Below are positions 16,811 through 25,689 of a stretch of 64,000 nt of DNA, in pieces. Each line of letters starts with the position of its first letter. The stretch's first letter is position 1. Made by a program: the position numbers and the translations under genes. Source of the stretch: Geodermatophilus sp. YIM 151500 (GTDB lineage Bacteria > Actinomycetota > Actinomycetes > Mycobacteriales > Geodermatophilaceae); assembly GCF_025716945.1 (NCBI RefSeq), contig NZ_JAOVZT010000003.1, forward strand, positions 149,898-213,897. Reading direction: 5' to 3'. The notes below the pieces were generated by a model. That model had not been told where the DNA came from. It searched no databases and was given only the letters and a program-made list of their open reading frames with translations.

Positions 16811-18160
16811 TCAGCAGGCGCGCAGGAACCGGTCGAGCACCCGGACGCCGAAGCGCAGCGACTCGACCGGCACGCGCTCGTCGATGCCGTGGAAGAGCGC
16901 GGCGAAGTCGAGGTCCGGCGGCAGGCGCAGCGGCGAGAAGCCGAAGCAGCGGATGCTCAGGCGCTCGAAGCTCTTGGCGTCGGTGCCGCCGCTCATCGTG
17001 AAGGGCACCGGACGCGCGCCGCCGTCCTCGGCCTTCAGGGCGGAGACCATCTGCTCGACGAGCGGTCCGTCGAAGGTCGTCTCGACGGCCTGGTCGTGGA
17101 CGATCCAGTCGCGCTGCACGCCCTCGCCGATCAGCGCGGCGAGTTCGCGCTCGAACACCTCCTGCTGGCCGTGCAGGAAGCGGCCGTCGACGGTGGCCGT
17201 CGCGGTGCCGGGGACGACGTTGGCCTTGTAGCCGGCGGTGAGCATGGTCGGGTTGGCGGTGTTGCGCAGCGCCGCGCCGATCATCCGGCTGATGCTGCCG
17301 AGCCGGGCCAGCGCGTGCTCGGGGTCGTCGGCGTCGATCTCGATGCCGTACGCGTCGCTGACCGCGTCGAGGAAGGCGCGCATCGGCGGGGTGAGCACGG
17401 TGGGGAAGCGGTGGTTGCCGATGCGGGCGACGGCCTGGCACAGCCGGGTGACGGCGTTGTCGTCGTGCACGAAGGAGCCGTGGCCGGGCTTGCCGCCGGC
17501 GGTCAGCCGCATCCAGGCCAGGCCCTTCTCGGCGGTCTGCACGAGGTAGAGGCGCAGGTCGTCGCGGACGGTGATGCTGAAACCGCCGACCTCGCTGATC
17601 GCCTCGCTGCAGTCGCCGACCAGGTCGGGGTGCTCGTCGACCAGCCAGCGGGCACCGAGCTTCCCGCCGGCCTCCTCGTCGGCGAGGAAGGCCAGCACGA
17701 CGTCGCGCGGCGGCTTGATGCCGGTGCGGGCCCAGTCGCGGACCAGCGCCAGCGTCATGGCGTCCATGTCCTTCATGTCGACGGCGCCGCGGCCCCAGAT
17801 GTAGCCGTCGCGCTCCTCCCCGGAGAAGGGGTGGACGCTCCACTCGGCAGGGTCGGCGGGGACGACGTCGAGGTGCCCGTGGATCAGGAGGGCCGGCCGG
17901 CTGGGGTCGGCACCCTCGACGCGGGCGACCAGGCTGGCCCTCCCCCGTTCCGACTCGTGGATCTCGCCGTCGATCCCGACCTCGCCCAGCTTGCCGGCGA
18001 CCCACTCGGCGGCTGCCCGCTCCCCCCTGCCGGTGGCCGTGTCGCCGGTGTTGGTCGTGTCGATGCGGATGAGGTCGGAGAGCAGCTCGGCGACCTCCGC
18101 CTGCGCGCGGGCCAGCGGCTGCTCCGTCGCTGCGATCGGGCCGGAGGTCGGGTCCACCAT
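16811..18160 (-). CDS. M20/M25/M40 family metallo-peptidase/hydrolase
   Basis: A 449-residue di-zinc hydrolase of the M20 family, cytosolic with no signal peptide. The metal ligands are visible in order: HGHLDVVP near residue 93, WGRGAVDMKDM near 122, LADEEAGG near 157, and the C-terminal GGTDAKSFERL and FHGIDERVP. The dimerisation-domain motif GKPGHGSF is also present. Members cleave dipeptides, acylated amino acids or related amides. It ends one regional block; the tRNA-Leu gene lies upstream in the opposite orientation. Confidence 0.9.
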   Translation of the reverse strand: MVDPTSGPIAATEQPLARAQAEVAELLSDLIRIDTTNTGDTATGRGERAAAEWVAGKLGEVGIDGEIHESERGRASLVARVEGADPSRPALLIHGHLDVVPADPAEWSVHPFSGEERDGYIWGRGAVDMKDMDAMTLALVRDWARTGIKPPRDVVLAFLADEEAGGKLGARWLVDEHPDLVGDCSEAISEVGGFSITVRDDLRLYLVQTAEKGLAWMRLTAGGKPGHGSFVHDDNAVTRLCQAVARIGNHRFPTVLTPPMRAFLDAVSDAYGIEIDADDPEHALARLGSISRMIGAALRNTANPTMLTAGYKANVVPGTATATVDGRFLHGQQEVFERELAALIGEGVQRDWIVHDQAVETTFDGPLVEQMVSALKAEDGGARPVPFTMSGGTDAKSFERLSIRCFGFSPLRLPPDLDFAALFHGIDERVPVESLRFGVRVLDRFLRAC

Positions 18161-18246
18161 GCCGCCGATCGTGCCACCCAGCCTGTCCCGACCCCGCCGA
18201 CGCCTCGGTTATGCTGGCTCCCGACGCCCCTCGGGGCGGTCACCTC

Positions 18247-18330
18247 GTCCGGGTGGCGGAATGGCAGACGCGCTAGCTTGAGGTGCTAGTGCCCGTATAG
18301 GGCGTGGGGGTTCAAGTCCCCCCTCGGACA
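18247..18330 (+). tRNA. tRNA-Leu(GAG)
   Basis: The sequence folds as a class II tRNA of 84 nt. The acceptor stem GTCCGGG pairs with CTCGGAC (one G-T pair), followed by discriminator A. The anticodon arm is CTAGC, loop TTGAGGT, GCTAG, with anticodon GAG at 18280-18282. A long variable arm and the T-arm GGGGGTTCAAGTCCCCC follow. CCA is not encoded. Its 3' end is a typical integration site, and a relic integrase lies just downstream. Confidence 0.95.
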
Positions 18331-18429
18331 CTCCTCCGCCCCGGTGTCCCTGCAGGTCAGGAACCCGGGGTGCTCCGTAACGGCCTCGAAGGGCCTCGTG
18401 ATTCCCGCCGTGATACTTCGCGCGCCGGT

Positions 18430-18985
18430 TCAGCCCTCGAGAAGCGCGGCGAAGCGGTCAGCCGCCTCGCGCCCCATGCCGGGGTGCACGTGCTGGTGGA
18501 CGGTAAGCGCGATGGTCGCGCTCGCGTGGCCGAGGCGCTCCGAGACGACCTTCACCGGCATGCCGTCGGCCAGCAGCAAGGTGGCGTGCGTGTGCCGGAG
18601 GTCGTGCAGCCGGATCACCGGCAGCCGCTCCTCCCCCAGGGCCGTCCGCGCCCGGACGACCTGACCGGAGAATCGGCGGGAGAACCGCTCGGGGTGCCGA
18701 TGGGTGCCGTCCACGTTGCTGAGCACGAGCGCCGAGTCACGCACGAGGTCGAGCCCGAGCAGGCCACGAGCTGCCCGGTAGGCGCGGTGCGCGGCCACAG
18801 TGCCCGCGTCCAAGTCGACGACACGTGACCGGCCCGTCTTGGTCGGGCCCTCGACCAGGCGTTCGCCGGCGCCCTTGGTCTTCCCCACGCCGATGCTGCG
18901 TCGGACCGCGAGGCGGCCGGCGTCCAGGTCGACGTCGCGCCAGCGCAGAGCCAGCGCCTCGCCGCGGCGCATCCCGGTGGCTGGC
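18430..18985 (-). pseudogene. Truncated tyrosine-type site-specific integrase, catalytic Tyr replaced
   Basis: Only the C-terminal catalytic domain remains (about 184 residues). The first catalytic Arg lies in TGMRRGEALALRW, and the HxxR box is LHDLRHTHATLLL. The region LGHASATIALTVHQHVHPGM should carry the nucleophilic Tyr just before QHV. A His codon (CAC, 18496-18498) sits there, one base from TAC. The N-terminal core-binding domain is missing; the upstream DNA is an unrelated transposase fragment. The gene is therefore doubly inactive. It lies next to tRNA-Leu in the usual orientation for an integrase at a tRNA attachment site. Confidence 0.85.
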
Positions 18986-19156
18986 CAGCAGCCGGGCCAG
19001 CAGCGCGTCCAGGCCGAGGGCGCGCCACATCCCGTCCAGCGCCCACGTGGCACCCAGCGGCCGGGCGGAGACGAACGCCAGCTCCGGTGCCGCCGCGGTT
19101 GCGGTGGCGCGCAGCGCGGCGGCCGGGTCGAGCAGCCGGCTCAGCGAGGCGATCAA
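18978..19156 (-). pseudogene. Fragment of an IS1634-type transposase N-terminus
   Basis: The frame encodes ELAFVSARPLGATWALDGMW, RALGLDALLARLL, the recognisable N-terminal pattern of IS1634-family transposases. It is joined at its 3' side to the integrase fragment and at its 5' side to another truncated gene, all on the minus strand. No inverted repeats or remaining transposase body were found. Family assignment is by pattern only. Confidence 0.5.
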
Positions 19157-19164
19157 CCAGCCGG

Positions 19165-19319
19165 CGAGGATCGGCCTTCAGATCACCCCACTCGTAGTGG
19201 TTCACGAAACTGGTCGGCGTGATCTGGGCCCGCGTCGAGATGGCTCGCAGGCCGGCCTGCTCGTCGATGGACAGCGGCCGGTCGATGGCCGCGAACTCGT
19301 AGTACTGGCACTCGCTCAT
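19165..19319 (-). pseudogene. 5' fragment of a conserved hypothetical gene
   Basis: About 50 residues with a good start (MSECQYYEFAAIDRPLSIDE) and the pattern TPTSFVNHYEWGDLKADP. I recognise this as the beginning of a widespread uncharacterised protein that is normally several hundred residues long. The homologous reading stops abruptly where the transposase fragment starts, so the gene is truncated. Confidence 0.5.
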
Positions 19320-19461
19320 CGCGACCGGTCCCTGTGCTGTCGGGCTGAGAGATCGACAGTGGGCTTCAGAGTGTCCGCCGACAACCCGTGTGCCTCCAGC
19401 CGCAAGGCCGGGGTGTCCGGTCGTCCCCGGTGTGAAGCACCGTGTCGATCAGGTCCGCAAC

Positions 19462-19495
19462 CGTGTGCGTCTGTAGCGAGTCGCCCCTCGGACAC
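19462..19495 (+). repeat. 34-bp dispersed repeat, copy A
   Basis: Begins CGTGTGCGT and ends GTCGCCCCTCGGACAC. Copies B (26689), C (32659) and D (57208) share the same length and orientation, and a weaker copy E lies at 59556. The last 16 nt match the tRNA-Leu 3' end (18316-18331) at 15 of 16 positions. Copy A is followed after exactly 6 nt by a hairpin, as is copy D. Confidence 0.85.
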
Positions 19496-19501
19496 GGCGG
19501 C

Positions 19502-19539
19502 GATGTCCCGAGACACCGTTTCCGGTGCCTCGGGACATC
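19502..19539. terminator. Hairpin downstream of the kdu genes
   Basis: Arms 19502-19518 and 19523-19539 form a 17-bp stem with one mismatch and a 4-nt TTTC loop. It lies 22 bp beyond the kduI stop on the minus strand and probably ends the kdu transcript. It also follows repeat copy A by 6 nt and may instead be part of that element. Confidence 0.65.
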
Positions 19540-19561
19540 ATTCATCCAGGGGCCGCCGGGG

Positions 19562-20413
19562 TCAGCGCAGCACGGTGACCGGCGCGGGGTCCATGTCGTC
19601 GAACGACTGGTTCTCCCCCGCCATCGCCCACACGAACGAGTAGGCCGCAGTGCCGACTCCGGAGTGCACCGACCAGGACGGCGAGATGACCGCCTGCCGG
19701 TCGGCGGTGACCAGATGCCGCGTCTCGGTCGGCTCCCCGAGCAGGTGGATCACCCGAGCGTCCTCTGGCACGTCGAAGTACAGGTAGCACTCGGTGCGCC
19801 GGTCGTGCGTGTGGGCGGGCATCGTGTTCCACATCGACCCCGGGTGCAGCTCGGTCACGCCCATCATGATCTGGCAGGACCGGATGCCGTGTTCGTGGAT
19901 GTACTGGTTCAGCGACCGCCGGTTGCTGGTCAGCTGGTCGCCGAGCTCGCGCACCGTGCCCTCTCCCTTGAGCACGAGTTGCGTCGGGCAGGTGGTGTGC
20001 GCCGGGGCGCTGAACAGGTAGAACTGCGCACCCGCCTCGCTCTCGGCGAAGCCGTCCGCGGGGGGTGCGTCGGCGAACACGACGTCCCTGGTGCCCCGGC
20101 CGATGTACAGGCACGCCCCCTTGGGCAGCGTGTACGTCTGCCCGTCGGCGGTCACGGTTCCCGTGCCGCCGACGTTGACGATCCCGAGCTCCCGGTTGGC
20201 CAGAGAGTACTCCGCCCGCAGCTCGTCGAACGTCAGCAACGGCAGCTGCTTGCCCGCGGGGACGGCGCCGCCGAGCACGATCCGGTCGTGGTGGGTGTAC
20301 ACGGCGGTCACCTCGCCAGGCACGAACACTCGTTCCACCAGGTACCGCGCCCGCAGGTCGTCGGTGTCGAACTGCGGGAGCTGGTCAGGGGTCGTCGCGT
20401 ATCGCTGTTCCAC
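19562..20413 (-). CDS. kduI: 5-dehydro-4-deoxy-D-glucuronate isomerase KduI
   Basis: The 283-residue isomerase converts 4-deoxy-L-threo-5-hexosulose uronate (DKI) to 2,5-diketo-3-deoxygluconate in pectin/unsaturated uronate breakdown. The family start is present (MEQRYATTPDQL, FDTDDLRARYLVE). The zinc-binding pattern MPAHTHDRRTECYLYFD supplies two His and a Glu, and a third His lies in SPSWSVHSGVG. Length equals the family norm. GTG start. It is the last gene of the minus-strand operon, 50 bp after kduD, followed by a hairpin. Confidence 0.96.
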   Translation of the reverse strand: MEQRYATTPDQLPQFDTDDLRARYLVERVFVPGEVTAVYTHHDRIVLGGAVPAGKQLPLLTFDELRAEYSLANRELGIVNVGGTGTVTADGQTYTLPKGACLYIGRGTRDVVFADAPPADGFAESEAGAQFYLFSAPAHTTCPTQLVLKGEGTVRELGDQLTSNRRSLNQYIHEHGIRSCQIMMGVTELHPGSMWNTMPAHTHDRRTECYLYFDVPEDARVIHLLGEPTETRHLVTADRQAVISPSWSVHSGVGTAAYSFVWAMAGENQSFDDMDPAPVTVLR

Positions 20414-20462
20414 GGTGCTCTTCTCCGATGTCTCGAGGGGCGCGGTGAGTGGGTGGGGCCGG

Positions 20463-21227
20463 TCAGCGGACCAGCCAGCCGCCGTCGACCGGGATGACGG
20501 CGCCGTTCAGGTAGTCCGACGCCGGCGACGCCAGGAAGACGAGCGGGCCGCGCATGTCGTCGGGAGTGCCCCAGCGGCCGGCGGGGATCCGGTCCAGGAT
20601 CGACTTCTCCCGGGCCTCGTCGGCCCGGATCGGCGCGGTGTTGTCGGTGGCCATGTAGCCCGGGGCGATCGCGTTCACGTTCACGCCGTGGGCGGCCAGC
20701 TCGTTCGCGAAGGACTTCGTGATCCCCGCGACCGCGTGCTTGCTGGCCGTGTAGCCCGGCACCAGGATGCCGCCCTGGAACGACAGCATCGACGCGATGT
20801 TGATGATCTTGCCTTCGCCCTGGGCCACGAACCGCCGGGCCGCGGCCTGCGACAGGTGGAAGACGGCGTCCAGGTTGACCGTCAGCACGTCGCGCCAGTC
20901 CGACGCCGAGTGCTCCAGCACCGGTGCCCGCCGGATGATCCCGGCGTTGTTGACCAGGACGTCGATCCGCCCGAGCGCGTCCACCACCGACTGGACCGAC
21001 TCGTCCAGCTCCTCCGGGGTAGCCGCGCCCAGGTCCTGCTCGACGTGGTGGGCCCGCCGGCCGAGCGCCTTCACCTTGTCGGCGGTCTCGTGCGCCGGGG
21101 CCCGGTTGAGCAGCGCGACGTCGGCCCCCGCCTCGGCCAGCGCCAGCGCGGCCCCCTGACCCAGCCCGCGCGACGAACCCGTCACCAGGGCGACCTTCCC
21201 GTCCAGTCGGAACAGGTCGGCACTCAT
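20463..21227 (-). CDS. kduD: 2-dehydro-3-deoxy-D-gluconate 5-dehydrogenase KduD
   Basis: A 254-residue SDR that reduces 2,5-diketo-3-deoxygluconate to KDG, the step after KduI. The cofactor motif is TGSSRGLGQGAALAL, the NAG motif is LVNNAGIIRR, and catalytic Ser and Tyr/Lys are in NIASMLSFQGG and GYTASKHAVAG. The C-terminus VIPVDGGWLVR is typical of KduD. Assignment rests on sequence type plus its position between kduI and the GH88/105 gene. Confidence 0.92.
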   Translation of the reverse strand: MSADLFRLDGKVALVTGSSRGLGQGAALALAEAGADVALLNRAPAHETADKVKALGRRAHHVEQDLGAATPEELDESVQSVVDALGRIDVLVNNAGIIRRAPVLEHSASDWRDVLTVNLDAVFHLSQAAARRFVAQGEGKIINIASMLSFQGGILVPGYTASKHAVAGITKSFANELAAHGVNVNAIAPGYMATDNTAPIRADEAREKSILDRIPAGRWGTPDDMRGPLVFLASPASDYLNGAVIPVDGGWLVR

Positions 21228-21297
21228 CAGCTCTCCTCCATCGGGACGGACGTCGTCGTGCGGACCCGGGGCCGTGGGCCCGGGCAGCGGTCACGGC

Positions 21298-22458
21298 TCA
21301 GATGTACGTGCGCAGGTACTCGGCCAGGCACAGGATCGCCATGGCCTGCCCGTAGGGCATCGAGGTGAGCGGGATCTCCCGATAGAAGTCCAGGTCCGAC
21401 CCCATGCCGGTACCGAACGAGACCTGGTGCAGCTCGCCGTCGTCCGAGATGTTGGCGGTGACCCCGCGGACCGCCTTCTCGGCCACCTCGGTGTACCGGT
21501 CCGCCAGATACCCCTTGCGGACCGCTTTGAGGATCCCGTAGGCGAAACCGGCCGTCGCCGATGCCTCCACGTAGGACGACGGGTCGTCGAGCAGCGTGTG
21601 CCACAGCCCCGAGTCGTCCTGCAGCCCGGCCAGGGCCGCCACCTGGGCGTCGAGCACCTCGATCAGGAACCGGCGGACCGGGTCGGACTCCGGCAGGTCC
21701 ACCAGCTCGAGGAAGTCGGGGATCACCATGGTGAGCCACGAGTTGCCGCGCGCCCACCGGGCCTCGGCGAAGTTGTGGTTGCCGTCGAACGTCCAGCCGT
21801 GGAACCACAGGCCCGTCCTCCGGTCCATGAGGTAGGCGACGTGGGTGAGGAACTGGAACGTGGCCTCGCGGACGTAGTGCGGCCGGTCGAGCAGCAGACC
21901 GATCTTGGTCAGCGGCAGGACGGTCATCATGAGCGTGTCGTCCCACATCTGGTGGTGGTTCTCCTCGGCAAGCGTGATGTGCTGCATGCCGCCGTGCGGG
22001 GTGCGCGGCATCGCCCGCATCGCCCACTCGGCCCACGAGTCCAGCCACGGCAGGAGGGTCCGGTCGCCCGTTTCCTCGTACCGGTGGGCCAGCGTCAGGA
22101 ACGGCGCCATCGTGTTGACGTTCTTCGTGGTCCCCTCGGCCAGCCGCGCGGTGAACCAGGCGTCGATGATGTCGCGGACCTCCGGATCGCCGGTCTGGTC
22201 GTAGTACTGCCACATCCCGTAGAGGCCGACCCCGTGGGTCCACTCCCAGCCCGCCCAGCCCTTGGTGTCGATGACCCGGCCGTCGTCGAGCCGGAGGAGG
22301 AACTCACCCGTCTCGTCCGTGATGCCGACCAGGTTGTCCGTCATTCGGCGGACCAGCTGCTGGAGCTCGCCGCGCGGGACGAAGCGCTCGGGCGCCCGCA
22401 GCAGCGGACTGTGCTTCACCGGCCACACCGGCTGGGTCATCGGGGTCGTGTCCGTCAT
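21298..22458 (-). CDS. Glycoside hydrolase family 88/105 (unsaturated glucuronyl/rhamnogalacturonyl hydrolase)
   Basis: A 386-residue (alpha/alpha)6-barrel hydrolase without a signal peptide. It removes the 4,5-unsaturated uronate left at the non-reducing end of oligosaccharides by pectate or rhamnogalacturonan lyases. Family features include DTKGWAGWEWTHGVGLYG, the catalytic-Asp region HHQMWDDTLMM, and HGWTFDGNHNFAEARWARGN. The released unsaturated uronate is the entry metabolite for KduI, so the gene fits the operon. Family 105 is slightly favoured by length and motifs. Start ATG 22458. Confidence 0.9.
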   Translation of the reverse strand: MTDTTPMTQPVWPVKHSPLLRAPERFVPRGELQQLVRRMTDNLVGITDETGEFLLRLDDGRVIDTKGWAGWEWTHGVGLYGMWQYYDQTGDPEVRDIIDAWFTARLAEGTTKNVNTMAPFLTLAHRYEETGDRTLLPWLDSWAEWAMRAMPRTPHGGMQHITLAEENHHQMWDDTLMMTVLPLTKIGLLLDRPHYVREATFQFLTHVAYLMDRRTGLWFHGWTFDGNHNFAEARWARGNSWLTMVIPDFLELVDLPESDPVRRFLIEVLDAQVAALAGLQDDSGLWHTLLDDPSSYVEASATAGFAYGILKAVRKGYLADRYTEVAEKAVRGVTANISDDGELHQVSFGTGMGSDLDFYREIPLTSMPYGQAMAILCLAEYLRTYI

Positions 22459-22514
22459 GACCTGTCTCCGTCGAAGGTGGTAGCGCTGCTGGGGGAGGTA
22501 CGTGGGCTGGGCGT

Positions 22515-22555
22515 GGCATCCGGCAGCCGACCGGATCGATCGGCTGCCGGATGCC
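22515..22555. terminator. 16-bp perfect hairpin inside the uronate operon
   Basis: Arms GGCATCCGGCAGCCGA (22515-22530) and its exact complement (22540-22555) flank a 9-nt loop. The hairpin is 28 bp after the transporter stop and 57 bp before the hydrolase start. It would split the operon into aldolase-transporter and hydrolase-kduD-kduI units, or attenuate the distal genes. Confidence 0.7.
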
Positions 22556-22583
22556 AGGGCCCGCTGCCTGCCCGCCTACGCGA

Positions 22584-23963
22584 TCACGCAGCCACGCGGG
22601 CCCGGTGTCCAGCCTCCGCCGGCGTCTCGAGCTCGGCGAGCGACATGCCCGTCGTCTCCTTGGTGAGGAGGGCGGCGAGGGCGGCGACGGTGCAGATGCC
22701 GAGGGTGGTCAGGCCGATGACCATCGGGACGTCGGTCGACCCGGGGGGAGCGATCGCGGCGAAGATGCTCGGGAAGAACGAGGCGAGCATCAGGCCGACG
22801 TTCTGGGACACCGCGAACCCGGTCACCCGGATGCGCATCGGGAACTGCTCCTGGAAGAAGGTGGCGAAGGTGGCGTTCCACATCTGGAACAGCAGGCCCT
22901 GGACGACGACGACGCCCACGAAGACCAGGAACAGGTTCCCCTGCTCGATGGCCCACAGGTAGGCCCAGGACAGCAGGCCGCCGCCGATCCCGCCGACGAC
23001 CATGAGCGTCCGCCGGCCGATCCGGTCGGACAGGGCGCCGAAGAACGGGATGGTGAGCACGGCCGTCACGTTGGCGACGAGGGTCAGCCAGAGAGCGGTG
23101 CTGGTGTCGAAGCCGATGCCGTAGCCCTCCTGCGTCGCGTAGGCCACGCCGAAGACCAGGGTCGCCATGCCGATCACGTTCGTGAAGGTCATGAGGACGC
23201 AGCGCAGCATGACCCAGGGGTGGGTGCGCAGGAGCTCGAGGAAGGGGAGCTGGCGCTTCGCCATCACCTCGTCGGACTTGGCGAGGTAGGCCGGGGGCTC
23301 CTGCACGCGGCGACGGATGATGTAGCCCGCCAGGATCACGAAGGCGCTCAGCAGGAACGGGATGCGCCATCCCCAGGTCTGGAACTGGTCGTCGTCGAGC
23401 GCAGCGGCGAGCGGCAGCATGGCGCCCGTGGCGAGGATCGAGCCGAACTGCGTGCCCTGGAGGCTGAAGCTCGCGAAGAAGCCGCGCCGGGCATCCGGGG
23501 AGTGCTCGACGATCATCGCGCCGGCACCGCCGAGCTCGCCCGCGACCGCAAAGCCCTGAACGAGGCGCAGCAGCACCAGGAGCGCGGGTGCGAGGACACC
23601 GACCTGCGCGTACGTGGGCAGCAGGCCCACCGCAAGGGTCGCCACGCCCATCATCAGCATGGCGAGGACGAGGACGTTCTTCCGGCCGTGCCGGTCCCCG
23701 TACGCGCCCAGGACGATCGCGCCGACCGGACGGGCGACGTAGCCCACGGCGTAGGTCGCGAGCGAGGCGATGAGGGCGACGGTGGAGTTCCCGCTCGGGA
23801 AGAAGACGACGGGGAACACGAGCGCCGCGGCCTGCGAGTACAGCGCGAAGTCGTAGTACTCCAGCGCACTCCCGATCCAGCCGCTCATCGCGGCCTTCTT
23901 CGGGTCGCGCTTGCCGAAGGTGCCCTCGGCGGCGAGGCCGCCGGGTGGTGTGGTGGTGGTCAT
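22584..23963 (-). CDS. MFS transporter, metabolite:H+ symporter (MHS) type
   Basis: A 459-residue major facilitator protein with about 12 membrane segments. The MHS-type opening SGWIGSALEYYDFALYSQ and the loop motifs GAYGDRHGRKN and GALSDRIGRRT are visible. It probably imports the uronate oligosaccharide or monomer handled by the neighbouring enzymes. That substrate is inferred only from context. It lies between the aldolase and the GH88/105 gene. Confidence 0.9.
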   Translation of the reverse strand: MTTTTPPGGLAAEGTFGKRDPKKAAMSGWIGSALEYYDFALYSQAAALVFPVVFFPSGNSTVALIASLATYAVGYVARPVGAIVLGAYGDRHGRKNVLVLAMLMMGVATLAVGLLPTYAQVGVLAPALLVLLRLVQGFAVAGELGGAGAMIVEHSPDARRGFFASFSLQGTQFGSILATGAMLPLAAALDDDQFQTWGWRIPFLLSAFVILAGYIIRRRVQEPPAYLAKSDEVMAKRQLPFLELLRTHPWVMLRCVLMTFTNVIGMATLVFGVAYATQEGYGIGFDTSTALWLTLVANVTAVLTIPFFGALSDRIGRRTLMVVGGIGGGLLSWAYLWAIEQGNLFLVFVGVVVVQGLLFQMWNATFATFFQEQFPMRIRVTGFAVSQNVGLMLASFFPSIFAAIAPPGSTDVPMVIGLTTLGICTVAALAALLTKETTGMSLAELETPAEAGHRARVAA

Positions 23964-24061
23964 CCGTCCATCTCTCTCGTCCGGGGGTGACGAGGGCCGG
24001 GGCCGGTCCCTCGGGATGGTGCTGGGGGTCTCGATCGCCGTTCAGCGGGTGGCGGACCCGG

Positions 24062-24706
24062 TCACCGTTGCTCCCCTCGGGGCACGGCCGCCGCGGCCCG
24101 GACGGCCTGGGCGGTGAGCTCGGTGACGGTGGGAAAGTCGCCGGCCTCCACGAGATCGGGCCGGACCATCCAGGACCCGCCGACGGCGGGCACCGTGGGC
24201 AGCGACAGGTAGTCGGGGAGGTCCACCGGCGAGATGCCGCCGGTCGGGACGAACCGCACCCCCGGGAACGGGGCGGCGAGCGCCTTGAGCGTCGCGACGC
24301 CGCCGTACTGGGCGGCCGGGAAGAACTTCATCGTGTCGATGCCGAGATCGAGCGCCGCGATGACCTCGGTCGGCGTCACGACGCCCGGCAGCACGTCGAC
24401 GCCCCGCTCGCGGGCCCGTGCCACGACGGTCGCGCTGAGGCCGGGGCTGACGACGAACCGGGCGCCGGCGTCGGCCGCCCGGTCGACCTGCTCGCCCCGG
24501 ACCACCGTGCCGGCGCCGACCACCAGCTCGGGGTGCTCGGCCATCCGCCGGATGGCCTCGGACGCCGCGGGGGTGCGGAAGGTGACCTCCGCGACGCGCA
24601 GCCCGCCGGCCACCAGCGCCTCGGCCAGACCCTCGGCGCGGCCCGCGTCGGACAGGACGACGACGGGGACGAGGCGTGCGCAGAGGTAGTCGGCGAGATC
24701 GGCCAC
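24062..24706 (-). CDS. eda: Bifunctional KDPG/KHG aldolase (2-dehydro-3-deoxyphosphogluconate aldolase)
   Basis: A class I aldolase of about 214 residues that splits KDPG into pyruvate and glyceraldehyde 3-phosphate, the last step of the pathway. Family motifs include LVPVVVLSDAG, VAEVTFRTP with the catalytic Glu, VVGAGTV, and the Schiff-base Lys in DTMKFFPAAQYGG, followed by FVPTGGISPVDLP. GTG 24706 is chosen because GAGG lies about 5 nt upstream; the longer frame would start at TTG 24739 inside a probable operator. First gene of the minus-strand operon, divergent from the IclR regulator. Confidence 0.93.
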   Translation of the reverse strand: MADLADYLCARLVPVVVLSDAGRAEGLAEALVAGGLRVAEVTFRTPAASEAIRRMAEHPELVVGAGTVVRGEQVDRAADAGARFVVSPGLSATVVARARERGVDVLPGVVTPTEVIAALDLGIDTMKFFPAAQYGGVATLKALAAPFPGVRFVPTGGISPVDLPDYLSLPTVPAVGGSWMVRPDLVEAGDFPTVTELTAQAVRAAAAVPRGEQR

Positions 24707-24725
24707 GGCAGCCTCATTTCGATCG

Positions 24726-24824
24726 CTGAAACGTTCCAATGCGATGTGCGAGACGAGGGTGGCATGACGACCGTCACATCCGCAAGACCTTGTGTCACTG
24801 AGCAGAACGCTTCGTTGCGTTGAC
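24726..24824. promoter_or_regulatory. Divergent control region with two AACG/CGTT palindromes
   Basis: Between the aldolase and the divergent IclR gene lie two symmetric sites. TGAAACGTTCCA is at about 24727-24738. AACGCTTCGTTGCGTT is near 24807-24822, and TGAAACG follows at about 24824. KdgR-type IclR proteins bind TGAAAC-type palindromes, so these are candidate operators for both transcripts. No footprint evidence exists. Confidence 0.45.
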
Positions 24825-24849
24825 TGAAACGGGATGCGAGACTCTGCCC

Positions 24850-25689
24850 ATGGCTGAACCCCCTCGCATCGAGGCCGTGGACCGTGCGGTCCGGCTCCTC
24901 GTCGCCCTCGCCGAGGCCGGTCCCGACGGAGCCGCCCTGGGCGATCTCGCCGACACGGTGGGCGTCAACAAGTCCACGGCGTACCGCGCGCTGACGACGC
25001 TGCGCGGGCACGCCTTCGCGATGCAGTCCGAGAGCACCGGCCGCTACCGGCTAGGGCCGTCGGCGATCGCGCTGGGGGATGTCTTCTGGGGCTCGGACAA
25101 CCTGCCCGTCGCCGTGCACCCCGCGCTGGTCGCGCTCTCCCGCGAGGTCGGCGAGCTGGTGCACCTCGGCGTGATGGCCGACGACCAGGTGCTCTACGTG
25201 GACAAGGTCGAGCCCGAACGGGCAATCCGGGTCTGGTCGTCCGTGGGCCAGCGGGCGCCCGCCGCGACCACGTCCATGGGCCGGGCGCTGCTCGCGGCCG
25301 GCAACGTCCCGGACGACCATCTCGGGATCTACCTGCGCGCCGTCCCCGCGGACCGCGCGGTGACCTGGGAGCACCTCCAGGACGTCGTCCACGAGGCGCG
25401 CTCGCGCGGGTACGCCACCGAGATCGAGGAGAACGAGCCCGGCGTCGCCTGCATCGGCATGGCGATCCTCCGCGGGAACCGGACGGTCGGCGCCCTGTCG
25501 ATCACCTCGCTGGCCGACCGCATGACGCCGGGCCGTCAGAGGGAACTGGCGGCGGTGATCCGCGGCGTCGTGGGCCCGCTCCTCCCCGAGGGACTCGTCC
25601 TCGCCGGGCCGGCTGGCGCTTTCGACGGGGACGCCGGGGACGCCGGCCGCATCGACGGGCACCCGCTCGACGCGGCCGTGAGCCGGTGA
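24850..25689 (+). CDS. IclR family regulator of the uronate genes (KdgR-like)
   Basis: A 279-residue IclR protein. The N-terminal winged HTH includes LGDLADTVGVNKSTAYRAL, and the effector domain includes 'ATTSMGRALLAAG' and 'GVACIGMAILRGN'. It sits between the divergent aldolase operon and the KDG kinase, whose start overlaps its stop, so it is best viewed as the pathway repressor responding to KDG or a related metabolite. That role is inferred from position. ATG 24850 is used; a TTG start at 24820 would add ten residues. Confidence 0.9.
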   Translation: MAEPPRIEAVDRAVRLLVALAEAGPDGAALGDLADTVGVNKSTAYRALTTLRGHAFAMQSESTGRYRLGPSAIALGDVFWGSDNLPVAVHPALVALSREVGELVHLGVMADDQVLYVDKVEPERAIRVWSSVGQRAPAATTSMGRALLAAGNVPDDHLGIYLRAVPADRAVTWEHLQDVVHEARSRGYATEIEENEPGVACIGMAILRGNRTVGALSITSLADRMTPGRQRELAAVIRGVVGPLLPEGLVLAGPAGAFDGDAGDAGRIDGHPLDAAVSR

